From the NCBI GenBank assembly GCA_964431545.1, contig CAYSLC010000033.1:1-33378 (forward strand): a stretch of DNA of 33,378 nucleotides, in the 5' to 3' direction. Position 1 is the stretch's first letter; every line of letters begins with the position of its first letter. Below are positions 24,812 through 33,378 of the stretch, piece after piece. The translations under genes and the position numbers were made by a program. The notes under the pieces are model-generated. The model searched no databases and was not told where the DNA came from. It worked only from the letters and a program-made list of their open reading frames with translations. This DNA comes from CAYSLC01 sp964431545. GTDB taxonomy: Bacteria; Desulfobacterota; Desulfobacteria; Desulfobacterales; JAABSP01.

Positions 24812-25908
24812 AAGAATCCGCCCCCGCCGTTCCCCGGCTGGCTGAAGTCGATGAGGGTCGTGAACCCCCCGGTTTTGGAGAACCGGTGGCGGACCCGGAG
24901 CACGATCCCCTCGCCGTTGAGAACCTCCTCCGGGGCGTCGGCGATGGCGATGGCGCTCCCCACGAGGACCTCGGGGGCGCCGGGGACCTGGATCCGGCCC
25001 AGGAGGGCGGTCCGGCCCGTTGCCGCCAGACGGCTTTCCGCCGCCTTTCGCGATGCGTCGGCGCTCCGGAGAGACCCGTCCCCATCGATCCGCCCGCCAT
25101 CCGGGTCCCCGGCCTCGGCCGTGAGGCCGGCGGGGTCCTGGACGATCCAGGGCCAGGCATCCTCCCCCTGGCTGCCGGCGGCCCCCTCGCCGACGAGGGT
25201 GAGGCCCGCCGGGGCCGGCCCCTCCCGGCATTGCAGGGCCAGGATGTCGGCGCCATACCGAAACGTCCGGACCGGTTCGCCGCCGGGCAGGGGGGCGAAA
25301 TGGAGGGTTCCCTCCGGCGAAAACCAGGTTTCGTGGCCGCATTTTCGGGCCAGGTCGGCCATGTGGCCGAGGACGGTCTGGCGGTCGTCGATCACATAGA
25401 ACGGGAAATCGAGGCCGTCTTCCACCGTGCCGGTCGCCACGTCGGCGGCACCGGCCAGGTCCCGGACGATGGCCCCGGCGCTCTGTTTTTCGTAGGCGCT
25501 GTTGACGCGCCGGCGGCTCAGGATCCCGCCGCCGTTGATCGCCGTGAGGGTGGCGGCGCCGGCCAGGCCGCGGCGGATAGACGCGATGCGGCCGGTGAAG
25601 ACCGGAATGGCCTCACTGTCCGCGTAGCCGATGGCGATGGTCCCCTCGTCTTCCAGGGCCGCCTCCGGGGCCTCGCCCCCGGACGCCATCACCACCACCG
25701 CAGTATCGGCCCGGGGGGCCAGCCCCAGATCCAGGGACACGGAGAGGAGGTGGTCGGCCCAGGGGTCCGTCCCGCCGCCGGAGCCGGCCGCCGAGGCCAC
25801 GGCCCCCATGAGGCCGCTCCCGCCCGATCCCCCGCCGAACCGGAGGGTGAAGACCGGCCGGCGCACCGCGGGCGGGGCCGGGGCATCGAAAGAGGGGAGC
25901 CCGGTCAT
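24808..25908 (-). CDS. Baseplate hub, phage late control D (gpD/gp27) like
   Basis: This 366-aa protein shows the gpD pattern: an initial beta barrel with FTGRIASIRRGL (about residues 104-115), a SAYEKQSAGAIVRDLAG segment, FPFYVIDDRQTVLGHMADLARKCGHETWFSPEG, and a C-terminal barrel with late GEGIVLRVRHRF. It forms the trimeric hub that joins the tube to the spike. Here hub and spike are two genes, as in phage P2, while VgrG and Afp8 fuse them. The ATG at 25908 overlaps the previous stop by four bases. A longer open frame (to 26157) is an antiframe of the upstream gene. Confidence 0.87.
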   Translation of the reverse strand: MTGLPSFDAPAPPAVRRPVFTLRFGGGSGGSGLMGAVASAAGSGGGTDPWADHLLSVSLDLGLAPRADTAVVVMASGGEAPEAALEDEGTIAIGYADSEAIPVFTGRIASIRRGLAGAATLTAINGGGILSRRRVNSAYEKQSAGAIVRDLAGAADVATGTVEDGLDFPFYVIDDRQTVLGHMADLARKCGHETWFSPEGTLHFAPLPGGEPVRTFRYGADILALQCREGPAPAGLTLVGEGAAGSQGEDAWPWIVQDPAGLTAEAGDPDGGRIDGDGSLRSADASRKAAESRLAATGRTALLGRIQVPGAPEVLVGSAIAIADAPEEVLNGEGIVLRVRHRFSKTGGFTTLIDFSQPGNGGGGFL

Positions 25909-28832
25909 GCGGTCCGCCGTTCGTTGGTGGATTCGTACCAGTGCATGGCCTGGCACACCCCGTCTCCCGCCACGTCCTGGAAGATGAAGGGGATCGCCAC
26001 GCTGTCGTCCGGATCCGCGGACCCGGGTCCGGAGTCCCCCGGCAGGACGTGCATGTGGAGATGGTTGTAGAAACTCGTGCCGGTGTCTCCCGCCAGCATG
26101 ATGGGCTGGCCCCGTTTGACCCGGGTGCCCACGATGGCGGCCGGCGGGGTGTCCCATTGAGCGAAGGCGTCCGTCACCCCGTTCTGACGGCCGTGGCCGT
26201 AGACGGCGAAGGTCCGGGTGACGGTCCCGCCCACAGTCCGGTCGTGGAGCGGGTCCGGTGTTATGGGGTTGCCGTCATCGTCCACATCGTGCCGGATGAT
26301 GATGAAGTTCCAGTCGCCGGTGGTATCGTTCGCGGTGCCCTCGAACAGGCTGTGGACCGTGCCGGGCCGGGCCGCCAGCACCTCCTCGGCCTGGTCGTGG
26401 GCAAAGTCGTAGGCATAGGTCTGCATGGTGGCCTGATTCCCCGGCGGCTGGTTGATGCCGTTGGCGATGGGGTTGTGGCTGAAGACCCCCTGGTTGCCCT
26501 GGCCCACGTTGATCATCCGGCCGGCGGCATAGGGAAGCCGGTAAGGGGACGGGGTGTCGGCCCCGTCGGTCCGCTTTTTCGGGTAGCCCGCAAAGTCGGC
26601 GCCGCCCAGGGGATTGAACCGGCCGTCGTCGGTGTCTCCCTCCCGGAGGCTGTAGAGGATGACCCAGAAGGGGAGGATCACCTTGGGCATGGATTTGAGC
26701 AGGGTCCAGCCCAGGAGTTCCCAGTCCTCGGCCCAGGCGGTGATGGCGGAGATCAGGGCCCCGGTGAAACCGGCAAAGATGCCCATGCCCAGCCCCCCCG
26801 CCAGCCAGAGGGCCCAGACCCGGCCGGGAACGTCCGCCGGAAAGAAGGGGTGGACGTACTCCTCCCGCCGGACGCAGGAGGCCAGCCAGTACGTGTAGCC
26901 GGTGGCCACGGCGTCCACGATGGCGTCCACTTCCTTGTAGTTGAGGGCGCTGTTGCGGGAGACCGACGACGGGCCGTCCCGGGGGCCCCGGAAGTTGAGG
27001 TTCGTCATGAAGCCCAGGGTCAGGTTGCGCAGGGTGTTGGTGGCCGTGACCGGACCGGCCAGGTTCATGATGTCGCCGGCATAGACCGTGAACCAGAAGG
27101 CGAGCCGGTTGAGGAAGCTGGCCTCGGTGTGGGCCCCCTGGGCCGACCCTGCCGTGGTCAGGGCCAGCGGGGCGCCGATGAGCCATTCCAGGTATTTATG
27201 GGAGAAAAAGGTGAAACCGGAAAAGGGCCGCCGGGCGATGCCGGCGGTGAGGCCGTGGGTGACGTCGTAGATGCCGTTGAGAAGGCTCGGGACGAGATGG
27301 GCCCTCCCGGTCTTGCGGATGTTGAGCAGGTGCCAGACCGTCCGGACCGCGTCGTTGGCCCAGGCGCTGTGCCAGGCCCATCCTTCCATGAATTCGGGGC
27401 TGATGTGCCGGAACCGGTAGTAGGGGTGGCCCCGAACCGGGCCGGGGGGATCGAAGAGGGGCGCCTCGTGCCATTGGACGTCCGTGCCGCTGTGGAGGAT
27501 CTTTTCGTCCAGAAAGACGTATTTTCCGTCTTCGGAAAAGTGGACCTGCTCTCCGGGCCATCCCACCCCGGACCGGATCGCCTCCCAGGTCCATGCCCAG
27601 AATCGGTCCCAAAGGCTCCGGGGCATCCGTTCGAGTTCGTCCGGCAGGGCGTCCTCCAGGATCATCCGGTTGTACTGGAAGGTGGTCCGGTCCTCCTCAC
27701 AGTCCTCGCCCACGTCCCGGGTCTCCGACGCCATATCGACGCCGTCGAACGCGGCCTCGTTTTCCAGGACGGTCGTCTGAATGACCCGGTTGAGGGCGGC
27801 GACCATCGCCTTCCGGAGGGCATCGTCGGGATCGGCGGACGCGTCGAACCCGTCCACGGCGGCCCGTTCCGCATCGGTGAGCGCTTCCCGAAGCCAGGCG
27901 GCCACGGTATCCCCGGCGGGCGGGGTTTTGAGTTTGCCGGCCAGGGACCGGGCGTCTGTGAGGTCCCCGGGGGTGAACAGGGGCAGGTCCCGGTATTTGT
28001 ACTGGAGGAGCCAGGTGGCGTACCAGCTGTACGGCGGGCCGTCGGACCCGCCGTCGGCGGCCGCGGCGCCGGCGGAACCGAACTGGATCTCCCGCACCAG
28101 CGCGTTGACCCGGGCCGCGAGTTCGGCGGTCTCGTCCAGGACATCGCCGGCGCAGGCGGCCCGGTCCGCGACCTCGGCGAACCCGCTCCGGCGGACCTGC
28201 GCCAGGATCACCCGGGCCAGGGCGTCGGCGTCAAACGCCGGAAAAGAGAATTCCCGCTGCATTCGGCGCTTGGCCCGGCCCAGGAGGGCGGCGACCTCCA
28301 GCCGGTTCTCCCGCCGTTCCGGCGGCGTCTCGGGCGGTATGGCTTCCAGGCGCACGATAACGGCGTCCACAAATCCCCAGGTTTCGACCTCTACAAAGCT
28401 CCCGTCCACCCCCAGTTCGGTCTCCAGGATGTCGAACAGCTCCGTGATCAGGGCCCGCAGCCGGTCCAGGTCCAGGGCCCCAGCCGCATCCCGCAACCCC
28501 ACGAGGGCGGTTTCGGCCAGTTGCATCCCGGCCTCGGGGGACCCGTCGGTCGGGGTGTCGGAAACGGACTGAACGAAGTCGCGCACCGGCGACACCAGCG
28601 TTTCCAGGCGGGCGTAGGCCCCGGTCAGGCGGCCGGTCACCCGGTCCTTGAAGCGCTGGGCCGTGGCCGCGATGGCGTCGCCCATGACCGCGCCCATGTG
28701 GCGGGCCTCGTCCGGGTCCAGGGCCAGCCGCGTGGCGGCCCGCAGCAGGTCCTCCGCCAGGGCCGCGTCGCTGACGGCCGGCGCGGTACGGCGAATCCGC
28801 TGGGGCTGGATCAGGACAGCGCCGATGGTCAT
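25905..28832 (-). CDS. 975-aa tail-associated protein with C-terminal M23 peptidase domain
   Basis: The N-terminal 400 residues are mostly helical. A central region of about 400-730 is rich in Trp and His and contains hydrophobic segments, the clearest at about 672-700 (VWALWLAGGLGMGIFAGFTG) and 713-729. The C-terminus (about 775-935) matches M23/LytM endopeptidases: H786 in FSHNPI and D809 in TYAYDF (first metal pair), YGHG at 878-881, the GTRVKRGQPIMLAGDTG loop, and HLHMH at 924-928 with H924/H926. Such enzymes cut peptidoglycan cross-bridges. Between a tape-measure-like gene and the hub gene, it may be a delivered cell-wall-piercing effector or a structural lysin. There is no signal peptide. 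The start ATG at 28832 has only a weak Shine-Dalgarno. The large central domain is not recognised. Confidence 0.8.
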   Translation of the reverse strand: MTIGAVLIQPQRIRRTAPAVSDAALAEDLLRAATRLALDPDEARHMGAVMGDAIAATAQRFKDRVTGRLTGAYARLETLVSPVRDFVQSVSDTPTDGSPEAGMQLAETALVGLRDAAGALDLDRLRALITELFDILETELGVDGSFVEVETWGFVDAVIVRLEAIPPETPPERRENRLEVAALLGRAKRRMQREFSFPAFDADALARVILAQVRRSGFAEVADRAACAGDVLDETAELAARVNALVREIQFGSAGAAAADGGSDGPPYSWYATWLLQYKYRDLPLFTPGDLTDARSLAGKLKTPPAGDTVAAWLREALTDAERAAVDGFDASADPDDALRKAMVAALNRVIQTTVLENEAAFDGVDMASETRDVGEDCEEDRTTFQYNRMILEDALPDELERMPRSLWDRFWAWTWEAIRSGVGWPGEQVHFSEDGKYVFLDEKILHSGTDVQWHEAPLFDPPGPVRGHPYYRFRHISPEFMEGWAWHSAWANDAVRTVWHLLNIRKTGRAHLVPSLLNGIYDVTHGLTAGIARRPFSGFTFFSHKYLEWLIGAPLALTTAGSAQGAHTEASFLNRLAFWFTVYAGDIMNLAGPVTATNTLRNLTLGFMTNLNFRGPRDGPSSVSRNSALNYKEVDAIVDAVATGYTYWLASCVRREEYVHPFFPADVPGRVWALWLAGGLGMGIFAGFTGALISAITAWAEDWELLGWTLLKSMPKVILPFWVILYSLREGDTDDGRFNPLGGADFAGYPKKRTDGADTPSPYRLPYAAGRMINVGQGNQGVFSHNPIANGINQPPGNQATMQTYAYDFAHDQAEEVLAARPGTVHSLFEGTANDTTGDWNFIIIRHDVDDDGNPITPDPLHDRTVGGTVTRTFAVYGHGRQNGVTDAFAQWDTPPAAIVGTRVKRGQPIMLAGDTGTSFYNHLHMHVLPGDSGPGSADPDDSVAIPFIFQDVAGDGVCQAMHWYESTNERRTA

Positions 28833-28878
28833 TTTGTCATTCTTTCGTAAGGGGTCATCACGGCGTCCATCCTCCTCA

Positions 28879-31800
28879 TCATGCGGCGATGCTGGCGGCC
28901 GCGGACCCGGCGCCGCCCGGTACGGCCCGTTTCAGATCGCGGAAGGCGGCGTTCACCCGCGCCATTTCGCTCTTGAGTTCCTCGTCCAATCCCTGCAGCC
29001 GGTGGATGATCGCCGCCAGGATCGGCGTGATATCAAAGGCATCGATCATGGGCACAATCGTTTCGTCGTACAGGGGCTGCACGGTGGCCGTCAGCAGGGC
29101 GTCGGGGCTCAGGGTCCGCAGCTTTTCCACCACCGCGGTGAAACGGTCGTCCAGGGCCTGGAGGTCGGCGGGGTCGATGATCAAATCGAGGCCGATCCGG
29201 TCGAGCATGGCCTCGAAGGAGCTGTCCAGGGCCGCTTTAAAGTGTTTCGGATGCACCGCCTCGATCTTTTCCCGCACCTCTCCGAAAAGGGCCGTGAGAC
29301 GGTCGGCGAGAAAGTCGACGTTGACGTCCCGGAGTCGCTGGACCACTCCGTCCAGGGCATCGGTGATGGAGTGCAGGGCCGCCGGTCCCAGGAGGAGTTC
29401 GTCGATTTTTGCCTGCACGGCGGCCACCATGGCCTGGATCTCCCCGAAAACCGCATTCACGGGGACTGCGACGGCGCCCAGATGGGTCAGCAGCCGCGTC
29501 AATGGCGGGAGAAAGGAGCGCTCGATTTCCGCCGCCAGCCAGTCGCGGACCCCTTCGGGGGTGGCGGCCGGGATCCGGAACCCCGACAGGGTGGATGCCG
29601 GGCCGTGGTACCGGTCGTCCCAGTCGGTGAAGGCGGCCGTCAATCCGCTGCGGGCGTCGGCCAGGACCTGCCGGCACCGGCGCAATGCCTGAAAGGGGCC
29701 CCCGAAATCGGGGTCCAGGGGGTCGAAGCGGTCCAGGACCGCCTGGATGGCGTCCTTTTCGGGGGAGGCGGGAAGGGCGTCGAGGCCGGCCCGGGGGAAC
29801 CGGCCGTGGGCCTGGACCAGGGCGGTGTGGCGGGCTTCGGGGTCCAGGGCCTCCAGGTCGGCTTCCATGCCGGCCGCGGCGGCGTCGAAGGCGGACTGGA
29901 GGGCCGGGGCCCGGGTGGCGTCGATGGCCGCCGTCAGGGCGTCGAACCGGTCCTGGAGGGGGCCGATGTCCGGCATGGCCGCCACTTTGTCCAGAATCTC
30001 GGTCACCCAGGCGGTCACCTGGGATTCCGCGTCGGACAGATNNNNNNNNNNNNNNNNNNNNNNNNNNNNNNNNNNNNNNNNNNNNNNNNNNNNNNNNNNN
30101 NNNNNNNNNNNNNNNNNNNNNNNNNNNNNNNNNNNNNNNNNTTGTCCAGAATCTCGGTCACCCAGGCGGTCACCTGGGATTCCGCGTCGGACAGATCGGC
30201 CAGGAGGCCGCCCATCCGCTGGAGGGTCCCCTCCAGCCGCTGCCCGAACCCGGACACCTCCTGGACGGCGTCCAGGGCCGTGTCCACCCCGTCCAGCACT
30301 GCCTCCACCGGCAGGGCATCGAGGATCTCGTCCACGGCATCGGAGATGGCCTCGTTCAGGGGGGCGACCATCGCCGTGGGATCGAGGGCGTCGAACCGGG
30401 CCAGGAGGTCCTCGAAGGGGCCTTCCAGGGCGCCCAGCAGTTGTCCGGGGCTGGCCTCGTCTTTGAGACGGCCCTTGAGGCGGTCGATCTCCCCGGTGAC
30501 CGGTTCGAGGATGCCGCTGGGCCGGAAGGCCTCCATGTGCTCCAGGAGGGTTTCGAAGGGTTCCGTCAGCGCCTCCCCCACCAGGGACGCGGGGTCGAAG
30601 GCCCGGACCTTGTCCAGCAACTTTTGGGGCTGGGCCTTCACCGTCTCCAGCAGCGGGACGGGGCCGCTCTCCACCAGGTCCCCGAACTCGTCGATGAGCG
30701 GGTCGGTGAGGGGCTGGAGGTCGTCGGGGAGCACCGACAGGGCCGCCTGGAGGGCGGTGGTCAGGGCGGCGTTGAGCAGCGAGGGGTCGATGGCCGCCAG
30801 GGCGTCCTCGATGGATTCGAGACCGGAGACCACCCCGTCGGTGATGGGCGCAAAGGAGAGGGCCTCGATTTCGTTCCGGACCGTCTCCAGGGCCTCGCGG
30901 ACCGTCCCCACCGCCGTTTCGGCGGCCGACAGCACCCCCTGGATTTCGCCGATCATCTCCTCCAGGGCCGTCACCAGGGCCGCCGGGTCGAATTGGTCCA
31001 CCTGGCCGTCGATCTCGCCAATGATGGCGGAAACGGCGTCCCGGACCGGGCCGAAGAGATCGGTGATCCTTCCGGTGACCTGGGTTTCGAAATCGGCGAT
31101 GGCCGTTTCCACCCCGGCCGTCATGGCGGCGGTGTCGAAACCGTCCAGGAGGGCTTCCAGTTCGCCGAAGATCGACCGGACCTGGATCGTGACCTGGGTC
31201 AATCCCCCTTCCAGTCCATCCACGCCTTCCTGGACCGTGTCGGCCACGGATTCGATGGGTTCCTGGATTCCCCCGATATCGAGGGCGGTCAGCAGGGCGT
31301 CGAGCCAGTCCCGGAGCGGCTGGAACCCGGCCCCGATCGCGGCGGCGATGTCGGGGTCGGGCCGGGCCGGCGGGATGGCCCCGGCCAATGCCCCCATGTC
31401 GGGATTGGGGCGCAGGACCGACACCAGATGGCCCATTTCATCGGACAGGTCGTCCCCCAGGGTTTCCAGACGATTGCTCAGGCCGGCCAGATCCGCCATC
31501 GGGTCGCCGGCCATGGCGGACCTCAGCGCATCGTAGGCGTCGAGCCGGCTCCCCATTTCCGCGGTGATGGCGGCGGTGCCGTTCAGATCTCCATCCCCGA
31601 CGGCAGCGGCCAGTTGCGTCAGTCCGTCGGTGAGGGTCTGGGCGATGGTTCCGAGTTCCGCGGTATCCACGGCGGGCCGGACCGCGGCCATGTCCGTCCC
31701 CAGTCGGTCGAGCCGGCCGGCGGCGGTGCCGGCGACAACGGCCGTCAGGTCGGTGACGGTCTGGACCATATGGTCCCGGATGTCGGCACTGGTGGCCCCG

Positions 31801-32483
31801 TGCCAGGTGGTGAGGGTGTTCAGGGGGTCGATGACGTCGTCGATCAGCGGGATCGTCCCGGCCAGGATCTCCACGCCGTGGCGCATGGCGGCCACCTGGC
31901 GCAACCAGTCGATGAATCCGGCGGCGTTGAAGGGGGTCGGCAGGTTGTCCAGGACCCCGTTGACGGCATCGAGCTGGGCGTTGGCCTGGGAGATGGCGCT
32001 GGGTTCACTCTCCCCTTCCGGTCCCGGTTCGCCTTCCCCGCCTTCTTCGGGGGGCGGCCCTTCACCGCCGGCCGACGGCGCCCCGCCGGTGCTGTCCGTG
32101 AAACAGCTGAAATCCATCCGGGTCAAGCGATGGATCGCCTTGAGGGCCGCCAGACCGTTTTCCAGGGCATCGGCCAGCCGGCCGCTGACATCCGACTGAA
32201 GGTCGAAGAGTCCGGCGGTGAGGTCGCCGGTCACCTCCCCGATTTCCGCGGGCACGGCCGCGCCCAGCCCCTCGATGAAACCGCCGAAATCGTCGCCCAA
32301 CAGGTCGGGCAGCTCCAGCTCGTTCATCACCTGGACGAAATCGCCAAGGCTGTCCGGCGGGTCGGCGATGAGGCCGGCCACCGTATTCGCCGCGTCGGAC
32401 AGCGCGCTCACCTGCCGGGGAAGGGCGTCCGACAGGGCGCTGCCCTCGAAAGCGGTATCGAGATCCTGGAACAGGGTCGGCAT
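28879..32483 (-). CDS. 1149-aa helical tape-measure-like protein (scaffold gap inside)
   Basis: Two apparent ORFs flank a 100-N gap with 55 identical bases on each side. Collapsing 155 bases gives 1150 codons in one frame, from MPTLFQDL to the TGA next to 28879. The protein is nearly all predicted helix, low in Cys and Trp, with one Pro/Glu/Gly-rich linker at about residues 130-165 (GEGPPPEEGGEG). It contains many copies of a loose hDPxxL motif, for example FDPAALVTAL, IDPSLLNAAL, FDPASLVGEA and LDPTAMVAPL. Size, helicity and the repetitive amphipathic pattern fit a tape-measure protein that sets tube length; a tube-lumen or membrane-active role is an alternative. It starts three bases after the preceding stop. 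I cannot name a family. Confidence 0.72.
29987..30196. other. Artificial scaffold gap with duplicated contig ends
   Basis: The 55 bases at 29987-30041 recur exactly at 30142-30196, with exactly 100 N in between. The geometry is the same as at 14220-14429. Collapsing restores the frame of the tape-measure-like gene. Confidence 0.93.
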
Positions 32484-32486
32484 GGG

Positions 32487-33086
32487 TTACTCGCCCTCCC
32501 CGAAAAGGTCTGTGAGGCTCCCCGCCAGACCGGACAACCCCTCCAGGGCCGAGGCCACGCCGGTCAGGGTGTCGCGCAGGGGCGGGGTGGGATCGTCGAT
32601 GTTGGGGATCGACCCCAGCATCTCCAGGGCGTCCAGGGCCCCGGTAACGCTGTCCAAAAGATCGCCGGCCCCGTCCAGCAGCCCGTCGTCGATACCGCCC
32701 AGGGGATCGGGGGGCGGCGGGGGCGGGGGGCTCTCCCGGAGGATGATCCGATACGTCGTTTCATCCGGCCGGCGGCCGCTTTCCGCCACCTCCAGGGTGT
32801 CGATGATCACATATTGCACCTCGGTGGCGGTGAGGATGTCGGCCACGAACGTGACCGGATCTCCGGCATGGAATTTTTCCCGGAGGGCTGTCAGGAATTC
32901 ATTCCGGGGCTCATCGCCGTACAGGCTGCCGCTGAGGGCGACCCGGAGGGGCTGCCGGTTTAGGTCCTGGTAGAGGCTGCCGACGCGGCCGGGGACCGGC
33001 AGTTCCACAAAACGCCGATCCTCCTGGGCCTCGATGGCCGCGATCCGGGGGATCTCCCAGTCGCCCAGCACCGGTCTCACGTTCAT
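32487..33086 (-). CDS. Hub/tube adaptor, DNA-circulation protein N-terminal-like
   Basis: This 199-aa protein has residues 10-115 resembling the N-terminal domain of Mu-like DNA circulation/tail proteins: RRFVELPVPGR, a LRVALSGSLYGDE strand, NEFLTALREKFHAGDPVTF, then YVIIDTLEVAES and YRIILRES. That domain sits between tail tube and baseplate hub in Mu-type tails. A run of seven Pro (about 121-127) separates it from a Leu/Gly/Asp-rich helical C-terminus that resembles the start of the neighbouring 1149-aa protein. The gene's start overlaps the upstream gene's stop by four bases (ATGA). The fold assignment is moderate and the role comes from context. Confidence 0.68.
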   Translation of the reverse strand: MNVRPVLGDWEIPRIAAIEAQEDRRFVELPVPGRVGSLYQDLNRQPLRVALSGSLYGDEPRNEFLTALREKFHAGDPVTFVADILTATEVQYVIIDTLEVAESGRRPDETTYRIILRESPPPPPPPDPLGGIDDGLLDGAGDLLDSVTGALDALEMLGSIPNIDDPTPPLRDTLTGVASALEGLSGLAGSLTDLFGEGE

Positions 33087-33378
33087 GGCACCTCCACTCC
33101 GTGGCGCCGGGCCTCTTCGGCGAGCACATCATTGATCCGGTCCGCCAGGGATTCAGGGTCCAGCGGGTCGGCGATACCGGCGGGGGCGGATGGGCCGGCC
33201 CGTGGCATTTCTATGTCCTGAACCCGGGGTCGCATTTGCCCGGATCTCGCTTGTGAAGGCGATGTCGCCCGGCGGCGTCCCGTGCCGGCCCGTCCGGGTC
33301 CGGACGGATCATGGACAGATCCTTCCGTCAGCGGGGGCGGCGGTTCGGCCGGCTTCCGTTGCCGATCCGCGGCCAGGA
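33083..33378 (-). CDS. Partial Pro-rich protein of the injection-system operon
   Basis: The frame is open from the window's right edge to a TGA at 33085-33083, with 97 residues visible and no start. The visible part is disordered in character, Pro/Arg/Ser-rich (RKPAEPPPPLTEGS and on), then ends in an amphipathic helix LADRINDVLAEEARRHGVEV. The short helical tail of an otherwise disordered protein resembles small accessory proteins of tail operons, perhaps an assembly adaptor. The four-base overlap with the next gene supports it as a real, translationally coupled gene. It is not in the list of Met-initiated frames because its start lies beyond the edge. Confidence 0.55.
   Translation of the reverse strand, partial: LAADRQRKPAEPPPPLTEGSVHDPSGPGRAGTGRRRATSPSQARSGQMRPRVQDIEMPRAGPSAPAGIADPLDPESLADRINDVLAEEARRHGVEVP

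Noticed and set aside
13576..33378. A complete prophage.
   Set aside because: No capsid, portal, terminase, integrase, lysis or replication genes are visible; only tail-type genes are present, though the locus continues beyond the window.
1..33378. CRISPR arrays, tRNA or rRNA genes, insertion sequences.
   Set aside because: No regularly spaced repeats, cloverleaf-like sequences, transposase motifs or terminal inverted repeats were seen on either strand.

Overview
The window looks like a metagenome-derived, GC-rich scaffold from an anaerobic bacterium, most likely a Desulfobacterota (former Deltaproteobacteria) sulfate-reducer relative. The pointers are an NtrC-type sigma-54 activator, an HdrD-like CCG-domain Fe-S protein that reads an in-frame UGA as selenocysteine, and the general gene style. 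The taxonomy is inference; there is no rRNA, tRNA or marker gene here. Two runs of exactly 100 N (14275-14374 and 30042-30141) are each flanked by exactly 55 identical bases. They are unmerged contig overlaps, and collapsing them restores two uninterrupted genes.

Region 1 (1-3180): the first codons of a divergent gene on the minus strand, a regulatory gap with an inverted repeat, a response regulator with receiver, AAA+ (GAFTGA) and HTH domains (297-1667), and a 440-codon HdrD-like Fe-S oxidoreductase (1788-3110). The TGA at 2520-2522 replaces the Cys of the usual TECGH motif and is followed at standard distance by a bacterial SECIS-like hairpin. A strong terminator ends this unit.

Region 2 (3181-12864): a tightly coupled plus-strand operon for salvage of D-amino-acid or peptidoglycan-type peptides. 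It encodes an enolase-superfamily dipeptide epimerase / N-acetyl-D-Glu racemase (DgcA-like), a DUF1611 protein (DgcN-like D-Glu N-acetyltransferase), an N-acyl-D-amino-acid deacylase, and a complete peptide ABC importer (binding protein, two permeases, two ATPases). A 12-bp hairpin separates the binding protein from the permeases. The operon ends in a terminator identical over 44 bp to the one that ends region 1.

Region 3 (13005-13595): a lone GrpB/UPF0157 family gene, convergent with region 4 and overlapping it by 20 bp.

Region 4 (13576-33378, all minus strand, read right to left): the baseplate, hub and fibre half of a contractile injection system (eCIS or phage-tail-like particle). The order is a partial Pro-rich protein, a DNA-circulation-N-like hub adaptor, a 1149-aa helical tape-measure-like protein, a 975-aa protein ending in an M23 peptidase, gpD-like hub, gpV-like spike, PAAR tip, gp25, gpJ, gpI with an inserted beta-propeller, two paralogous fibre-like proteins (one ending in about 21 uninterrupted Tyr/Phe heptads), and a 632-aa distal protein. 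Many junctions are 4-base ATGA overlaps, so this is one operon. Sheath, tube and AAA+ ATPase genes are not in the window and would be expected to the right. No capsid, terminase or integrase gene is seen. The most unusual content is in this cluster: the M23 fusion, the propeller in gpI and the aromatic-heptad fibre.
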